Shown here one piece after another: positions 1 through 9,258 of a stretch of 64,000 bases of DNA. Under the pieces are notes generated by a model. That model had not been told where the DNA came from. It did not search any database and worked only from the letters and a program-made list of their open reading frames with translations. The stretch lies in assembly GCF_002165135.1 (NCBI RefSeq), contig NZ_NFZQ01000008.1, positions 1 through 64,000 on the forward strand, written 5' to 3'. Within the stretch, counting starts at the first letter, position 1, and every line of letters begins with the position of its first letter. Origin of the DNA: Pseudomonas sp. SID14000. Its GTDB lineage: Bacteria; Pseudomonadota; Gammaproteobacteria; Pseudomonadales; Pseudomonadaceae. Both the position numbers and the translations under genes were made by a program.

Positions 1-1900
1 TGTTCCACCACAGGTACTTGGACTTGTAAGTTGCATCGATGATGGTATGCGGCAGGCCGTCATCGCTGTTCAGGTACTCGGTCATCTGGCCGAGGGCATC
101 GAATTCGGCGAGCAGGTTGCCCTTGTCGTCGTAGCGCGCTCGCCAGGTGCTGCCGTCCGGATAGCTGACCTGGGTCACCAGCGTGGTCAGGTGGTGATAT
201 TCGTAGGTGGTCTTGCGGCCCAGCGGGTCGGTTTCTTCCAGCAGGCGGGCGTATTCATCGTACTTGAAGGCGAGCCGGTTGCCGTCCGCCAAGCTCAGGC
301 CAACCATGTTACCCTGCTCGTCCAGCTCGATGGCGTAGCGTTCGCCACCGTAGTCACGGCTGGCGAGTACGCGGTGGTCGGCGTTGTACTGCACTTCCAG
401 CTCGCGACCGAGCACGTCGGTGGCCCAGCTGGTGCGGGCGTCGAGGTCGTAGCGGAAGTGGTAGTGCTCGCCATCGCTGGTCCAGTGCTCGACCACGCGC
501 GGCTTGTCGCCGAGGGTTTCCCAACGGTAGTGGCAGCCCAGGCCCAGCGCGTTGCTGTGGGTCACCATCAGTCCTTCGGCGTAGCTGAAGCTGCGCACGG
601 TGTCGCCGTTGCGGTTGATCACCGCACTCAGCTGGCCGTGTTCGTCGTAGCGGTACTGGGTGAGCGTTTCCACCGCCTGGTTGTTCACCACGCGCTTGAT
701 GTCGGTCAGGCGACCGAGCGGGTTGTCGTAGTGCAGGTGCACGCGGGTGCCGCCGGTGGCGCTGATGTCGGTCAGCGTGCCGTCTGGCGTACGGGTGAAA
801 TGCAGGAAGTGACCGAGGGCGTTTTCGATGCGTTGCAGCGGCACTTCGCTGTTGGTGTCCGGCACTTCGCCGAAGTAGAAGAACAGGTTGTCGAGGGTTT
901 GCAGGATGTAGTGGCCGCCCTCGGTGCACACCAGGTACACCTGTTCGTGCGGGTTGTAGATGCGCTGGCCCGGCTGCAGGGTCACGAACGGCACTTCGCG
1001 GCCCTGGTTGTCGGTAAGGTAGATGAACGAGCCCTGCCGGCGCAGGCTCTGCTCCCAGGGCAGTACCCAGCCGCGGCCGAGCATGCTGTCGACAGTCAGG
1101 TCGCTGGCGTAGAAGCGCGACCACTCGATCGGCATCAGGCCAGGCAGGCTGAAGTCGATTTCATCGGGGATCAGTTTGCGGCCGGTGGTGAGGTCGACCG
1201 GGTTGCCGACCAGGCCGCCGATGGCCCTGCGGGCGACGGGTTCGACCACGTAGCGGCTGGCCACCTCGCCGGCGACGAAGCCGGCGGTGAACTTCAGGGC
1301 GCAAGGCATGACGGCTTTCATGCCGGCCTGGGTACCCGCCTTGATCAGCTGGGCGATACCGCCTGCGGCACCGGCGATAGCCATCAGCACATCCACGGTG
1401 GTGCGCAGCCACTCTGGCACTTCATCGTCCACGGGCAGGTAACGGTAGGTGCCACCGCCGATGATGACGTTGTCCGAGCCACCGGAAATGGTCGCGCCGC
1501 AGGTCAGCTTGTCGCCCTTGCGAGCAGCCGCGACGCTGTTGATGAAGACGTTGGTCGAGCCTTCGGCAATCTGCACCGGCCCCGGGTGCTTGTCGCAGGC
1601 ACCGATGCTTTTTTCGACGCGAGCGGCCTTGCGGCTGTTGATGAACACGTTGGGTGAGGCAGTGGTTATCGTCCCTGAGGGGGACGAGAACATACTGCCT
1701 ATCGCCTCTCCGGCGGCGGTCAGCAAGCTGCCCCCGATACCGGCTGCGAGGCCGGCCAGCAAGGCCACGCCGAACCCGCAGGTGAAGGTGGCGATGGCCA
1801 CCGTGGCCACCAGCGCAATGCCCAGGGCGGCCCCGATCAGGAAGCCCCCCAGCGCGCTGGTATGCGATATCTCGTCGCCGAACCTGGCCGCTTCGAACAT
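1..1900 (-). CDS. PAAR-Rhs effector, N-terminal part (runs off left edge)
   Basis: This is the first ~633 residues of a T6SS PAAR-Rhs protein; the C-terminal half, including any toxin tip, lies outside the window. The start MFEAARFGDEISHTS carries the prePAAR motif AARxxDxxxH. A hydrophobic glycine/alanine-rich region of two likely membrane segments follows, then a PAAR domain with GSDNVIIGG and CDKHPG-type elements, then YD/Rhs repeats. The frame stays open from the ATG at 1900 to the window edge, ending in the segment YKSKYLWWN. The protein parallels the complete Rhs protein at 9259-13455 along its whole visible length, but with many substitutions, so it is a divergent paralogue and not a recent duplicate. 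Only a 3' remnant of an EagR chaperone gene precedes it, so its own vgrG and chaperone are missing here. Type and family are well supported; the cargo is unknown. Confidence 0.93.
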   Translation of the reverse strand, partial: MFEAARFGDEISHTSALGGFLIGAALGIALVATVAIATFTCGFGVALLAGLAAGIGGSLLTAAGEAIGSMFSSPSGTITTASPNVFINSRKAARVEKSIGACDKHPGPVQIAEGSTNVFINSVAAARKGDKLTCGATISGGSDNVIIGGGTYRYLPVDDEVPEWLRTTVDVLMAIAGAAGGIAQLIKAGTQAGMKAVMPCALKFTAGFVAGEVASRYVVEPVARRAIGGLVGNPVDLTTGRKLIPDEIDFSLPGLMPIEWSRFYASDLTVDSMLGRGWVLPWEQSLRRQGSFIYLTDNQGREVPFVTLQPGQRIYNPHEQVYLVCTEGGHYILQTLDNLFFYFGEVPDTNSEVPLQRIENALGHFLHFTRTPDGTLTDISATGGTRVHLHYDNPLGRLTDIKRVVNNQAVETLTQYRYDEHGQLSAVINRNGDTVRSFSYAEGLMVTHSNALGLGCHYRWETLGDKPRVVEHWTSDGEHYHFRYDLDARTSWATDVLGRELEVQYNADHRVLASRDYGGERYAIELDEQGNMVGLSLADGNRLAFKYDEYARLLEETDPLGRKTTYEYHHLTTLVTQVSYPDGSTWRARYDDKGNLLAEFDALGQMTEYLNSDDGLPHTIIDATYKSKYLWWN

Positions 1901-1906
1901 GAGGGG

Positions 1907-1987
1907 TTACTCCTGTTCGCCAGGCTCGGCGCTGGTTACGGACGGGGCTCGTGGGGTGAAGCTGGCCAGCAAGTTGTCCCAGTCCTG
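1907..1987 (-). pseudogene. 3' remnant of a DUF1795 (EagR/DcrB-like) chaperone gene
   Basis: The 26 codons before a TAA at 1907-1909 read QDWDNLLASFTPRAP and onward to EPGEQE. They line up with the end of the intact EagR-type gene at 13460-13921 (DSWLGLLNSFEPRQP). As in the intact locus, the stop lies a few bases before the rhs ATG. The frame meets a stop just upstream, and the rest of the gene has been replaced by the orphan immunity gene at 2004. This marks the junction where foreign or rearranged rhs tips were inserted, or where DNA between two rhs loci was lost. Confidence 0.7.
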
Positions 1988-2003
1988 TTATACAGATGGC
2001 AAA

Positions 2004-2807
2004 TTAAGGAATCTTTTTTGTCGACGCCTTCGTAGCAGTTGCTTTCCAAGACAATAACAAACCTAATTTCCCAAACTTCTCATTAATGGCATTAAGGCTC
2101 TCCGCCTGAACCACCCAGACAAATATCGATTCGGAAACTCTCTCTAGCACACCGTTATTTCGATCTTGAAGAATCCAGTCCCCCAATTTCACTCCTGACA
2201 CATCCAGCTCGAGATGAGAAGCATTGAGAAGATTGACTTCATAAACCATGCGAAGAAGCCCCCCCTTATATCTCTCCTGACCACCATGTCGACCAGGCAC
2301 CTCTTTTTTGAATACCCCGGAGTTCTCAAACGGATAAATCGAGATAAAATTCTCTCCCGCGGCATAATTAAAACCCTTGCTTACACTCGCGCACTGGTAA
2401 GCAATACCATAGAACGAAGACTCAGGCGACTCCCGAACAATCTCCTTGAGAAAATCGACATAGGAATCAAACGAGGATCGCTCACTGCTTGATTGAGCAT
2501 CTATATGAGGAAAATTTGAGAAGCTGTCGGTATTATAACCATAAGACGCATACCACGGAACTACACCATTACTCTCATTGTAAAGCCTGAAAGAAGACAC
2601 GGAGCCGGCAGCAATTTTTTCAGCTAGATCTCCCAGCGACACCTCGACTAAGTCATGATCACCAAGGTGGTCACCATCAGAAAGGTACTCGTAGTACGCA
2701 GCGCCCGTGATCGGCAAATTAACAAATGAGAAATATGCCATTCCCAGCTTCAAAGCCAACTCAGGCGAAATATTTTCAGTACCATATAAAGCCATTGCCA
2801 AGCACAT
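2004..2807 (-). CDS. Orphan immunity protein candidate, family not recognised
   Basis: This is a 267-residue soluble protein with no signal peptide or membrane segment; I do not recognise the family. It is AT-richer than the rhs DNA around it, as are the other immunity genes of this locus. It sits where an immunity gene should be, directly downstream of a rhs relic whose extreme toxin C-terminus ends at 2815, only 8 bases before this start. AGGTG lies just before the ATG at 2807; an internal ATG giving MALYGTENIS is possible. The role as immunity protein to a largely deleted toxin is inferred from position only. It may protect against kin that still carry the matching toxin. Confidence 0.6.
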   Translation of the reverse strand: MCLAMALYGTENISPELALKLGMAYFSFVNLPITGAAYYEYLSDGDHLGDHDLVEVSLGDLAEKIAAGSVSSFRLYNESNGVVPWYASYGYNTDSFSNFPHIDAQSSSERSSFDSYVDFLKEIVRESPESSFYGIAYQCASVSKGFNYAAGENFISIYPFENSGVFKKEVPGRHGGQERYKGGLLRMVYEVNLLNASHLELDVSGVKLGDWILQDRNNGVLERVSESIFVWVVQAESLNAINEKFGKLGLLLSWKATATKASTKKIP

Positions 2808-2814
2808 AAAGCAC

Positions 2815-3305
2815 CTATATACCCGAAATAAAATCGTCCAGTATAGCTTTCATATCAGATGCACTATACGGATGTTTCAGACCTACAACCTCCCCTCGAT
2901 TACTGCTTGGCAAATTGTTCATGGCAGAATTATTTCGAGAGGTCAGGGTGGGTAGTTTTTCCCATGTCCGCCAGTGAACCGGTATCGCGGCTGCGCAACT
3001 GCCCGTTGGCTTCGTACTCGTACTTGATCTCGCCACGCAGTTTGTCCAGCGTGCGCACCAGTTCACCCGCCGGGTCGTACTGGTAACGGCGGTGAATCGG
3101 GTTGTAGGCATGCTCCACCAGCAACGAGGTATTGATACCGGTGTTGTGCACCTGCGAGAGCTTGTCGGCCGGCAAATTCGAGGCAAACTGCCAGGCCTTG
3201 CGCTCCATCGCGTCATAACCGAAGCAGCTGGTGAGCTTGCCCTAGGTGCGGTAGACCTCACGGTGCAGGTCGTCACATTCCATGTCGCTGAGCACCGGAA
3301 TCCGT
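2815..3305 (-). pseudogene. Degenerate Rhs core relic joined out of frame to a toxin C-terminal tail
   Basis: From about 3300 to 2960 the minus strand encodes an Rhs core stretch (KAWQFASNLPADKLSQVHNT and following, to RSRDTGSL) nearly identical to the other three copies in this locus. It carries a nonsense change: the glutamine codon of YRTQGKLTS is TAG at 3242-3244. After RSRDTGSL homology stops abruptly. A different frame then runs to a stop at 2815 with a plausible protein end (KAILDDFISGI), immediately before the immunity gene at 2807. The simplest reading is that a displaced rhs tip lost most of its toxin by deletion. It has no start and cannot make a functional product. Confidence 0.75.
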
Positions 3306-3338
3306 AAGCAATCGGAGCCTACTTATCCCTCAACCTTA

Positions 3339-3980
3339 CTAAAGGTCATCAAATTCCGCCCAAGGATCATACCTATAGGTTTCATCCACCGGAGCAAATG
3401 AGATCCCTTTAAGAAGGGTCGCTGCTGCTTTAAATCGGTCACTACAAAACAGCTGCAGCGTTTCCTGACAGCGAAAAACATCACTTTTAACACCAGCGGA
3501 AATTACAAATGAATCAATCCTGCTAACACTCACCTCGCCCGGGAACAATGGACTGTTGACAACTTCCCCCGTCTCTAGATCCTTCGCCAATTCATATACG
3601 GAGCAATACTTATCGAGAGCCGGCAAACTTTCCCCGGGAAGAAATATAAAAAAATCGTCCTTTCTAATTTTATCGCCAAGCGAGATCTCAAGCGGAATGG
3701 CTCTATACTTGGAACCAAACAAGTCGCAAACATCTAAAAACTTGCGTGAAACATACGTCGCACCGACATGATAGAAATCGAAATCCAATGAATCGACGTC
3801 CATTTCCAATCCTGAAAGGCTAAGGCGATATTTATTTCTTATCTCCAGCCTTTCAGGATCTAGTTCGTACGGAGACCACTCAAACCTTTCGCAATTAAAG
3901 AAGCCAGCCAAACTAATTGGACATCCGTCATCTGACGAGTCATAGTGCATTACATAATATTTTTTTTCATTCAGACTCAT
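3339..3980 (-). CDS. Immunity protein, resembles Imm11/Imm43 (DUF1629-like) family
   Basis: This 213-residue protein opens with MSLNEKKYYVMHYDSSDDG and contains the pattern RIDSFVISAGVKSDVF, then a C-terminal segment GISFAPVDETYRYDPW. That layout resembles DUF1629-type immunity proteins (YYVM start, then a segment telling where the protein ends). It overlaps the stop of the upstream Rhs tip by four bases (ATGA), which couples the two genes. The neighbour at 6191-6787 is a diverged homologue next to a homologous toxin, so the two pairs belong to one family with different specificity. The expected role is to bind and block the AHH nuclease tip of 3977-6036 in the cytoplasm. Family assignment is by eye. 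Confidence 0.72.
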   Translation of the reverse strand: MSLNEKKYYVMHYDSSDDGCPISLAGFFNCERFEWSPYELDPERLEIRNKYRLSLSGLEMDVDSLDFDFYHVGATYVSRKFLDVCDLFGSKYRAIPLEISLGDKIRKDDFFIFLPGESLPALDKYCSVYELAKDLETGEVVNSPLFPGEVSVSRIDSFVISAGVKSDVFRCQETLQLFCSDRFKAAATLLKGISFAPVDETYRYDPWAEFDDL

Positions 3981-6036
3981 AGCAATCGCCCCGTAACCGC
4001 ATCCACAACGAACTTATTAGCTTCAAGCCCTTCTCTGGCAAAATTTTGTATCTTCCCAATGCCTAGAGCCAACTGAGTATCGGACAGAACTCCGGCCTCA
4101 AAGAAATCATTCAATCTAGAAACTTTAGACTCAATCGCTGCGGTATACTGCCCATGGTTTGACCAATGACCAGGAAGATCTATACGCTGAGTTAGATTTT
4201 TGCTACCAGGCAAAAAGATCCCATTCGATGCCCCGTCCCCATTGAAACCCATAGACTTAAGCCTGTCAAACATCCTAGCATATTGTGGATTACTGAGAAC
4301 CTCCTCTGGAATAAGATGATGGTTCGCCATTCCATCTCCTTTCCTCGCCCCCATATTATTACCCAGTTTCGTCGAACACCATCCCAGCGGGTCAATTTCC
4401 TGAACAGGATTAATAGTGTACGAGTAGATATTTATTCCGCCTGCCAGTCCTATTGGATCCTGCGAGAGGAATCGCCCGATCTCACAGTCAAAGAATCTAA
4501 ATGTGTTGTAATGAAGTCCAGTTTCGTCATCAAAGTATTGGCCTTGGAAACGAAGATTCTGCTTGACCTCATTAACGGTTAGATGCTCAACCGCCCCCCA
4601 CGAGCGATACGTCGCCTGCCAAACCATCTTGCCATTGCTGTCCGTCAGCTCCAACGGCGTGCCAATCTGGTCAGTATGGAAGTAATAGACCTTCTGCTCT
4701 TCCCCTTCCGCCTGATCGACCCGCGCCAACGGCACATAGCTGCCCGGCTCATACAGGTACAGGATGCTCTGCCCCGGCGTCTCCTCCCGCAGCATTCTCA
4801 GCCCTTGCCAGAGGAAGCGCTTCTGTTCGACTTCGCCGTTGATCTCCGCCTGCTTGGCCACCCGCCGCCCCAGGCTGTCGTAGCGATACTCGCCTCGGCT
4901 CTCCAGCTTGCCATTGACCAACGTTTCAGCCCGTACCAGCCGGTTCTCGCAGTCATAGCTAAAGTTCTGCAGCTTGCTATGCCCCGAGCGCTTCTCGATC
5001 AGGTTGCCCCACGGATCGTAGCGGTACTCCTGATCCCGCCACTGTTTGATCCGGTTGTCCTTGACCTTGTCGAACTGCCGCGCGTTGAAGTCCAGACGGT
5101 TGGCCGCCGCGTCGTAGCGGAATTCCTCGCTACCCACCAGTGAGCCGGTATCGCGGCTGCGCAACTGGCCGTTAGCTTCGTACTCGTACTTGATCTCGCC
5201 ACGCAGCCTGTCGAGCGTGCGCACCAGTTCACCCGCCGGGTCGTACTGATAGCGACGGTGAATCGGGTTATACGCATGCTCCACCAGCAACGAGGTATTG
5301 ATACCGGTGTTGTGCACCTGCGAGAGCTTGTCGGCCGGCAAGTTCGAGGCAAACTGCCAGGCCTTGCGCCCCATGGCGTCATAACCGAAGCAGCTGGTGA
5401 GCTTGCCCTGGGTCCGGTACACCTCGCGGTGCAGGTCATCGCGCTCCATATCACTGATAACCTGGCCATCCAGGTTCAGCTGGTGCAGGTGGCCACTGCC
5501 GTAGTACAGGTGGTTGACCTTGCGACCGTCTGGCAGGCTCAGGGTGGTCAGGTTGCCGAGCGGGTCGTACTCGTAGCCGAGCGTGCCGTCAGGGGTGACT
5601 TCTTTGGTCAGCCGCCCCAGCAGATCGTAGGTGTACTCCAGCTTCTCTTCCGTGATCCCTAGCTGCTTGCCGATCCCGGTCGGCTGCCGCTCGATGCTCA
5701 GCAACCGGTCGCCGTCGTCGTACGCGAAGGTCTGGCTCGCATCGCGGTTGATCTTGGCGACCAGCCGGCCAATGGCATCGCGCTCGAACAGCGTATGACG
5801 TTCCGGGCGTTCGGCGTTTTCACCGTAGCCAATCTCATCCAGTCGGGTCAGATGGCCACCGACGTTGTAGCTGAAACGCCGGGTCAGGTTATCCACCCGC
5901 ACTTCTTCAGTCAGCCGGTCCGAGGCGTCGTAGGCAAAGCTGTACGTGGCGTTGTTCTCGTTGACAAGCGCCGTCAGGCGCAGCGCCTTGTCGTATTCAT
6001 AGCGAACCCACTCGCCCTTGGCATCCTGACGGCTGC
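3977..6036 (-). pseudogene. Displaced Rhs C-terminal end with AHH-type nuclease tip
   Basis: This is a 5'-truncated rhs copy. Homology to the complete rhs starts abruptly at about 6036 (SSRQDAKGEWVRYEYD) and continues through the core to the conserved pre-tip motif DPIGLAGGINIY, then DPLGW. There is no ATG start at its head. The unique tip (about 130 residues) begins CSTKLGNNMG and has NHHLIPEE, NGIFLPGSK and LPGHWSNHGQYTAA, the layout of AHH-type HNH/EndoVII nucleases. The frame is intact to the TGA at 3977-3979. It is probably silent as it stands but could be moved onto a full-length rhs by recombination in the shared core. The toxin fold is inferred from motifs. Confidence 0.82.
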
Positions 6037-6190
6037 TTGTGATTGCCCAGTTCGATCAGTTGGAAATGAGACGACTGAGGCACAGCAGGCAGCCATCACA
6101 AACCGGAATGTTAAAGAACCTTATGCTATTGAATTGTTTTTTGGCCAAGCACTAAAAACCGCAAGAAGCAAAATACAACCCAACCAAGAA

Positions 6191-6787
6191 TCAGCCCCAA
6201 GGGGCATAAATGAAATCGCCATCAATTTTCGTGAACTCTAGCCCTGCAAGATTTCTCTCCAAGTAACCGCGCTTGAATTCTGAAGAGCAGACCATTTGCT
6301 TTATCTCCTCACAATAAAAAAGATCCTCTTCAATACCCCCCCTTATAACGAACTTCTCGATCCTATCATAAACCACAGGCATGCCTTGGCGCTCGCTCTC
6401 AGGCCTTAACAGCCCCTCATCCATGAGAACTAATTTGGATTTGTCCACATCTAGAATTGAACATCTGCTCTGGACAAAGAACAGACTATAACCCTTACTT
6501 ACCTCACGCCCTTTGCGCAACTCAATCGCCAAAGGCACACTAAAATATTTGCAATTATACAACTCACAAAAATTCACAAAATCTAAAGACACGATGTATT
6601 GTTCAAAGAAAGCATCGCCATAAAATACATCCAGATCAATTTTAGCTTGATATGCATCTGCAAACATATCTCTACTGGGACTCTCTAAAACCTGATTAAA
6701 TTCCGGCAGCTTAGGCGTCCATTCAATATCAAAAAAAAGCGGAACCCCATGATATTCATCAGCATTAATCATATAAAACTCTTTCAT
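6191..6787 (-). CDS. Immunity protein, homologue of the 3339-3980 product
   Basis: This 198-residue cytoplasmic protein is AT-rich compared with the rhs core. It shares with the 3339-3980 protein the central FCELYNCKYFSVPLAIEL-type segment (there DVCDLFGSKYRAIPLEISL), the RIEKFVIRGGIEEDLFYCEE segment and a C-terminal GLEFTKIDGDFIYAPWG. It starts at an ATG 6 bases after the stop of the upstream toxin tip, with GAGGTG in front. It presumably neutralises the AHH nuclease tip encoded at 6794-8585. The Imm11/DUF1629-like assignment is tentative; the pairing with its toxin is supported by the parallel pair next door. Confidence 0.72.
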   Translation of the reverse strand: MKEFYMINADEYHGVPLFFDIEWTPKLPEFNQVLESPSRDMFADAYQAKIDLDVFYGDAFFEQYIVSLDFVNFCELYNCKYFSVPLAIELRKGREVSKGYSLFFVQSRCSILDVDKSKLVLMDEGLLRPESERQGMPVVYDRIEKFVIRGGIEEDLFYCEEIKQMVCSSEFKRGYLERNLAGLEFTKIDGDFIYAPWG

Positions 6788-6793
6788 AACACC

Positions 6794-8585
6794 TCACAAC
6801 AACCTACCCGAAACAGGATCGATTTTAAATAGACCATTCTGAAGACCCGATCTTGCCCAATCCTGAATATTTTTTATACCCAAAATTAGTTGTGTATCAC
6901 TCAATTGAGGAGCCAGCTTGTTAAGCTCAAGTAACTTTTTACCTACTGCAGTCGTATACGCATCATGACTTGTCCAATGCCCAGGCAAATCTATATACTG
7001 AACGTTTTTCTTGTCCGGCAAAAAAATTCCGTTTGATGCACCATCACCATCAAAACCCAAACCCTTTAAACGCTTAAACATAGACCCAAATATAGGCTTA
7101 TTCATCAATTGCTCAGGTATGAGATGGTGATTAGCCATCCCATCACCTGTTCTATGTCCCATATTTTGACCTAGCTTAGTAGAACACCATCCCAGCGGAT
7201 CAATTTCCAAGGTAGGGTTTGCAGCGTACAAGTAAATATTAATTCCACCTGCAAGCCCTATCGGATCTTGCGACAGAAACCGTCCTACCTCAGCGTCGTA
7301 GAAACGGAACGTATTGTAGTGAAGCCCTGTTTCAGAATCGAAATATTGCCCCTGAAAGCGCAGATTTTGTTCGACCTCATCGACAGTCAGTTGCTCTATC
7401 GAACCCCACGATCGATACGTCGCCTGCCAAACGATCTTCCCATCACTGTCCGTCAACTCCAGCGGCGTACCGATCTGATCCGTATGGAAGTAGTAGACCT
7501 TCTGCTCCTCCCCTTCCACCTGATCAACCCGCGCCAACGCCGCATAGCTGCCCGGCTCATACAGGTACAGGATGCTCTGCCCCGGCGTCTTCTCTCGCAA
7601 CATCCTCAACCCTTGCCAGAGGAAGCGCTTCTGTTCGACTTCGCCGTTGATCTCCGCCTGCTTGGCTATTCGCCGCCCCAGGCTGTCGTAACGGTAGTGC
7701 CCGGTACTCTCCAGCTTTCCGTTGACCAATGTCTCCGCCCGCACCAGCCGGTTCTCGCAGTCATAGCTAAAGCTCTGCAGCTTGCTGTGCCCCGAGCGCT
7801 TCTCGATCAGGTTGCCCCACGGATCGTAGCGGTACTCCTGATCCCGCCACTGTTTGATCCGGTTGTCCTTGACCTTGTCGAACTGCCGCGCATTGAAGTC
7901 CAGCCGGTTGGCCGCCGCGTCGTAGCGGAACTCCTCGCTGCCCACCAGCGAGCCGGTATCGCGGCTGCGCAACTGCCCGTTGGCTTCGTACTCGTATTTG
8001 ATCTCACCCCGCAGCTTGTCCAGCGTGCGCACCAGTTCACCTGCCGGGTCGTACTGGTAACGGCGGTGAATCGGGTTATACGCATGCTCCACCAGCAACG
8101 AGGTATTGATACCGGTGTTGTGCACCTGCGAGAGCTTGTCGGCCGGCAAGTTCGAGGCAAACTGCCAGGCCTTGCGCCCCATCGCGTCATAGCCAAAGCA
8201 GCTGGTGAGCTTGCCCTGGGTCCGGTACACCTCACGGTGTAGGTCGTCACGCTCCATGTCGCTGATCACCTGACCGTCCAGGTTCAGTTGGTGCAGATGC
8301 CCACTGCCGTAGTACAGGTGGTTGACCTTGCGACCATCCGGCAGGGTCAATGTGGTCAGGTTGCTGAGCGGGTCGTATTCATAGTCTAGTGCGCCCCCCG
8401 GGGGTCAGCTCCTGCGTCAGTCGTCCGAGCAGGTCGTAGCTGTAGCTCAATGTCTCTTCGGTGATGCCCAACTGCTTGCCCGCACTGCTCGGCTGGCGTT
8501 GAATGCACAGCAGCCGATCGGCATCGTCGTATTCGAAATCCTGTCGGGCATCGCGGTTGACCTTGGCCATCAGCCGGCCAATGGC
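6794..8585 (-). pseudogene. Displaced, frameshifted Rhs C-terminal end with AHH-type nuclease tip
   Basis: Homology to the complete rhs begins at about 8585 (AIGRLMAKVNRDARQ). The frame is broken by one extra base in a C6/G5 run at 8394-8404: translation in the first frame reaches LTQELTPGG and then stops, while the second frame carries on to the end. The core ends with DPIGLAGGINIY and DPLGW. The tip, about 130 residues, has NHHLIPEQ, NGIFLPDKK and LPGHWTSHDAYTTAV, clearly homologous to the tip of 3977-6036 but diverged. Without a start and with the frameshift the product is not made whole. The 3' part after 8350 remains open and could be reused by recombination. Confidence 0.82.
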
Positions 8586-8714
8586 ATAAGATTATCAATA
8601 ATTCAACGTAGATCAGTTATCGAAAACCCAGTTGAGATACATACAACCGGGATTTCTGAAAAAGATCAGCTCACACAATCAAATTCAATAAACTCCTCAC
8701 ATAAGAACCTACAT

Positions 8715-9245
8715 TTAAACCTCAAATCTATTCACAAAGCTTTCATATGTCGACTGGGAGTTAATCACTCTAGCCGTTTCGTTTTCAACATGCTCAGCCG
8801 TCTCATCATCTGTAACGGTGACAAATAAAACTGGCTCTTGCACAGCAAATGACTTAAAACAATCACTTTGCCGCAAAGCACGCAGAACATTCGTCATTGC
8901 TGCATAAAGTTTTTTCCTGAAATCCGCAATATTAGAACGCTCCACATCTTCCCTTAGCGCTTTACAGGCGCTCTTGAATAACTCGCCGCGCCAAGCCTCA
9001 TACTTCCACTCTGAAGTCGCCCATGTGTAATACTGACGAGAATCGTCCCGATCCTCCTCATCTTCCTCCAAGAGTTTACGCTCCAGCGCCTCGTGAGAGT
9101 TAGCGGCGAAGGCGATAGTCATGGCACTACTATCGGTATATAACGAAAAAGCATAAAACCTTTCGTCTGAATGTTCAGCTTGCAAAGCTTCGAGCGCCTG
9201 TACTACAAGCTTAAAAACTTCCGCCTCAAACCCATTCCAATTCAT
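8715..9245 (-). CDS. Immunity protein for the complete Rhs effector, resembles DUF4303
   Basis: This 176-residue protein starts MNWNGFEAEVFKL at 9245, 13 bases after the rhs stop, with AAGGGG in front of the ATG. A longer start inside rhs is open but less likely. The segment ERFYAFSLYTDSSAMTIAFA followed by acidic and tryptophan-rich stretches resembles DUF4303 proteins, which occur next to polymorphic toxins. The position directly after the toxin tip indicates that it protects the producer from the AHH-type nuclease of 9259-13455. The immunity role is inferred from context. Confidence 0.72.
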   Translation of the reverse strand: MNWNGFEAEVFKLVVQALEALQAEHSDERFYAFSLYTDSSAMTIAFAANSHEALERKLLEEDEEDRDDSRQYYTWATSEWKYEAWRGELFKSACKALREDVERSNIADFRKKLYAAMTNVLRALRQSDCFKSFAVQEPVLFVTVTDDETAEHVENETARVINSQSTYESFVNRFEV

Positions 9246-9258
9246 TATCAACCCCTTA

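Noticed and set aside
47..1657. 536-codon plus-strand open frame opposite the partial rhs gene
   Set aside because: It is antisense to clear Rhs repeats and is a by-product of high GC codon use on the other strand.
3977..8585. The displaced Rhs ends considered as independent, expressed small Rhs proteins
   Set aside because: Both lack an ATG and ribosome site at the homology edge and one has a frameshift, so they are better described as silent tips.
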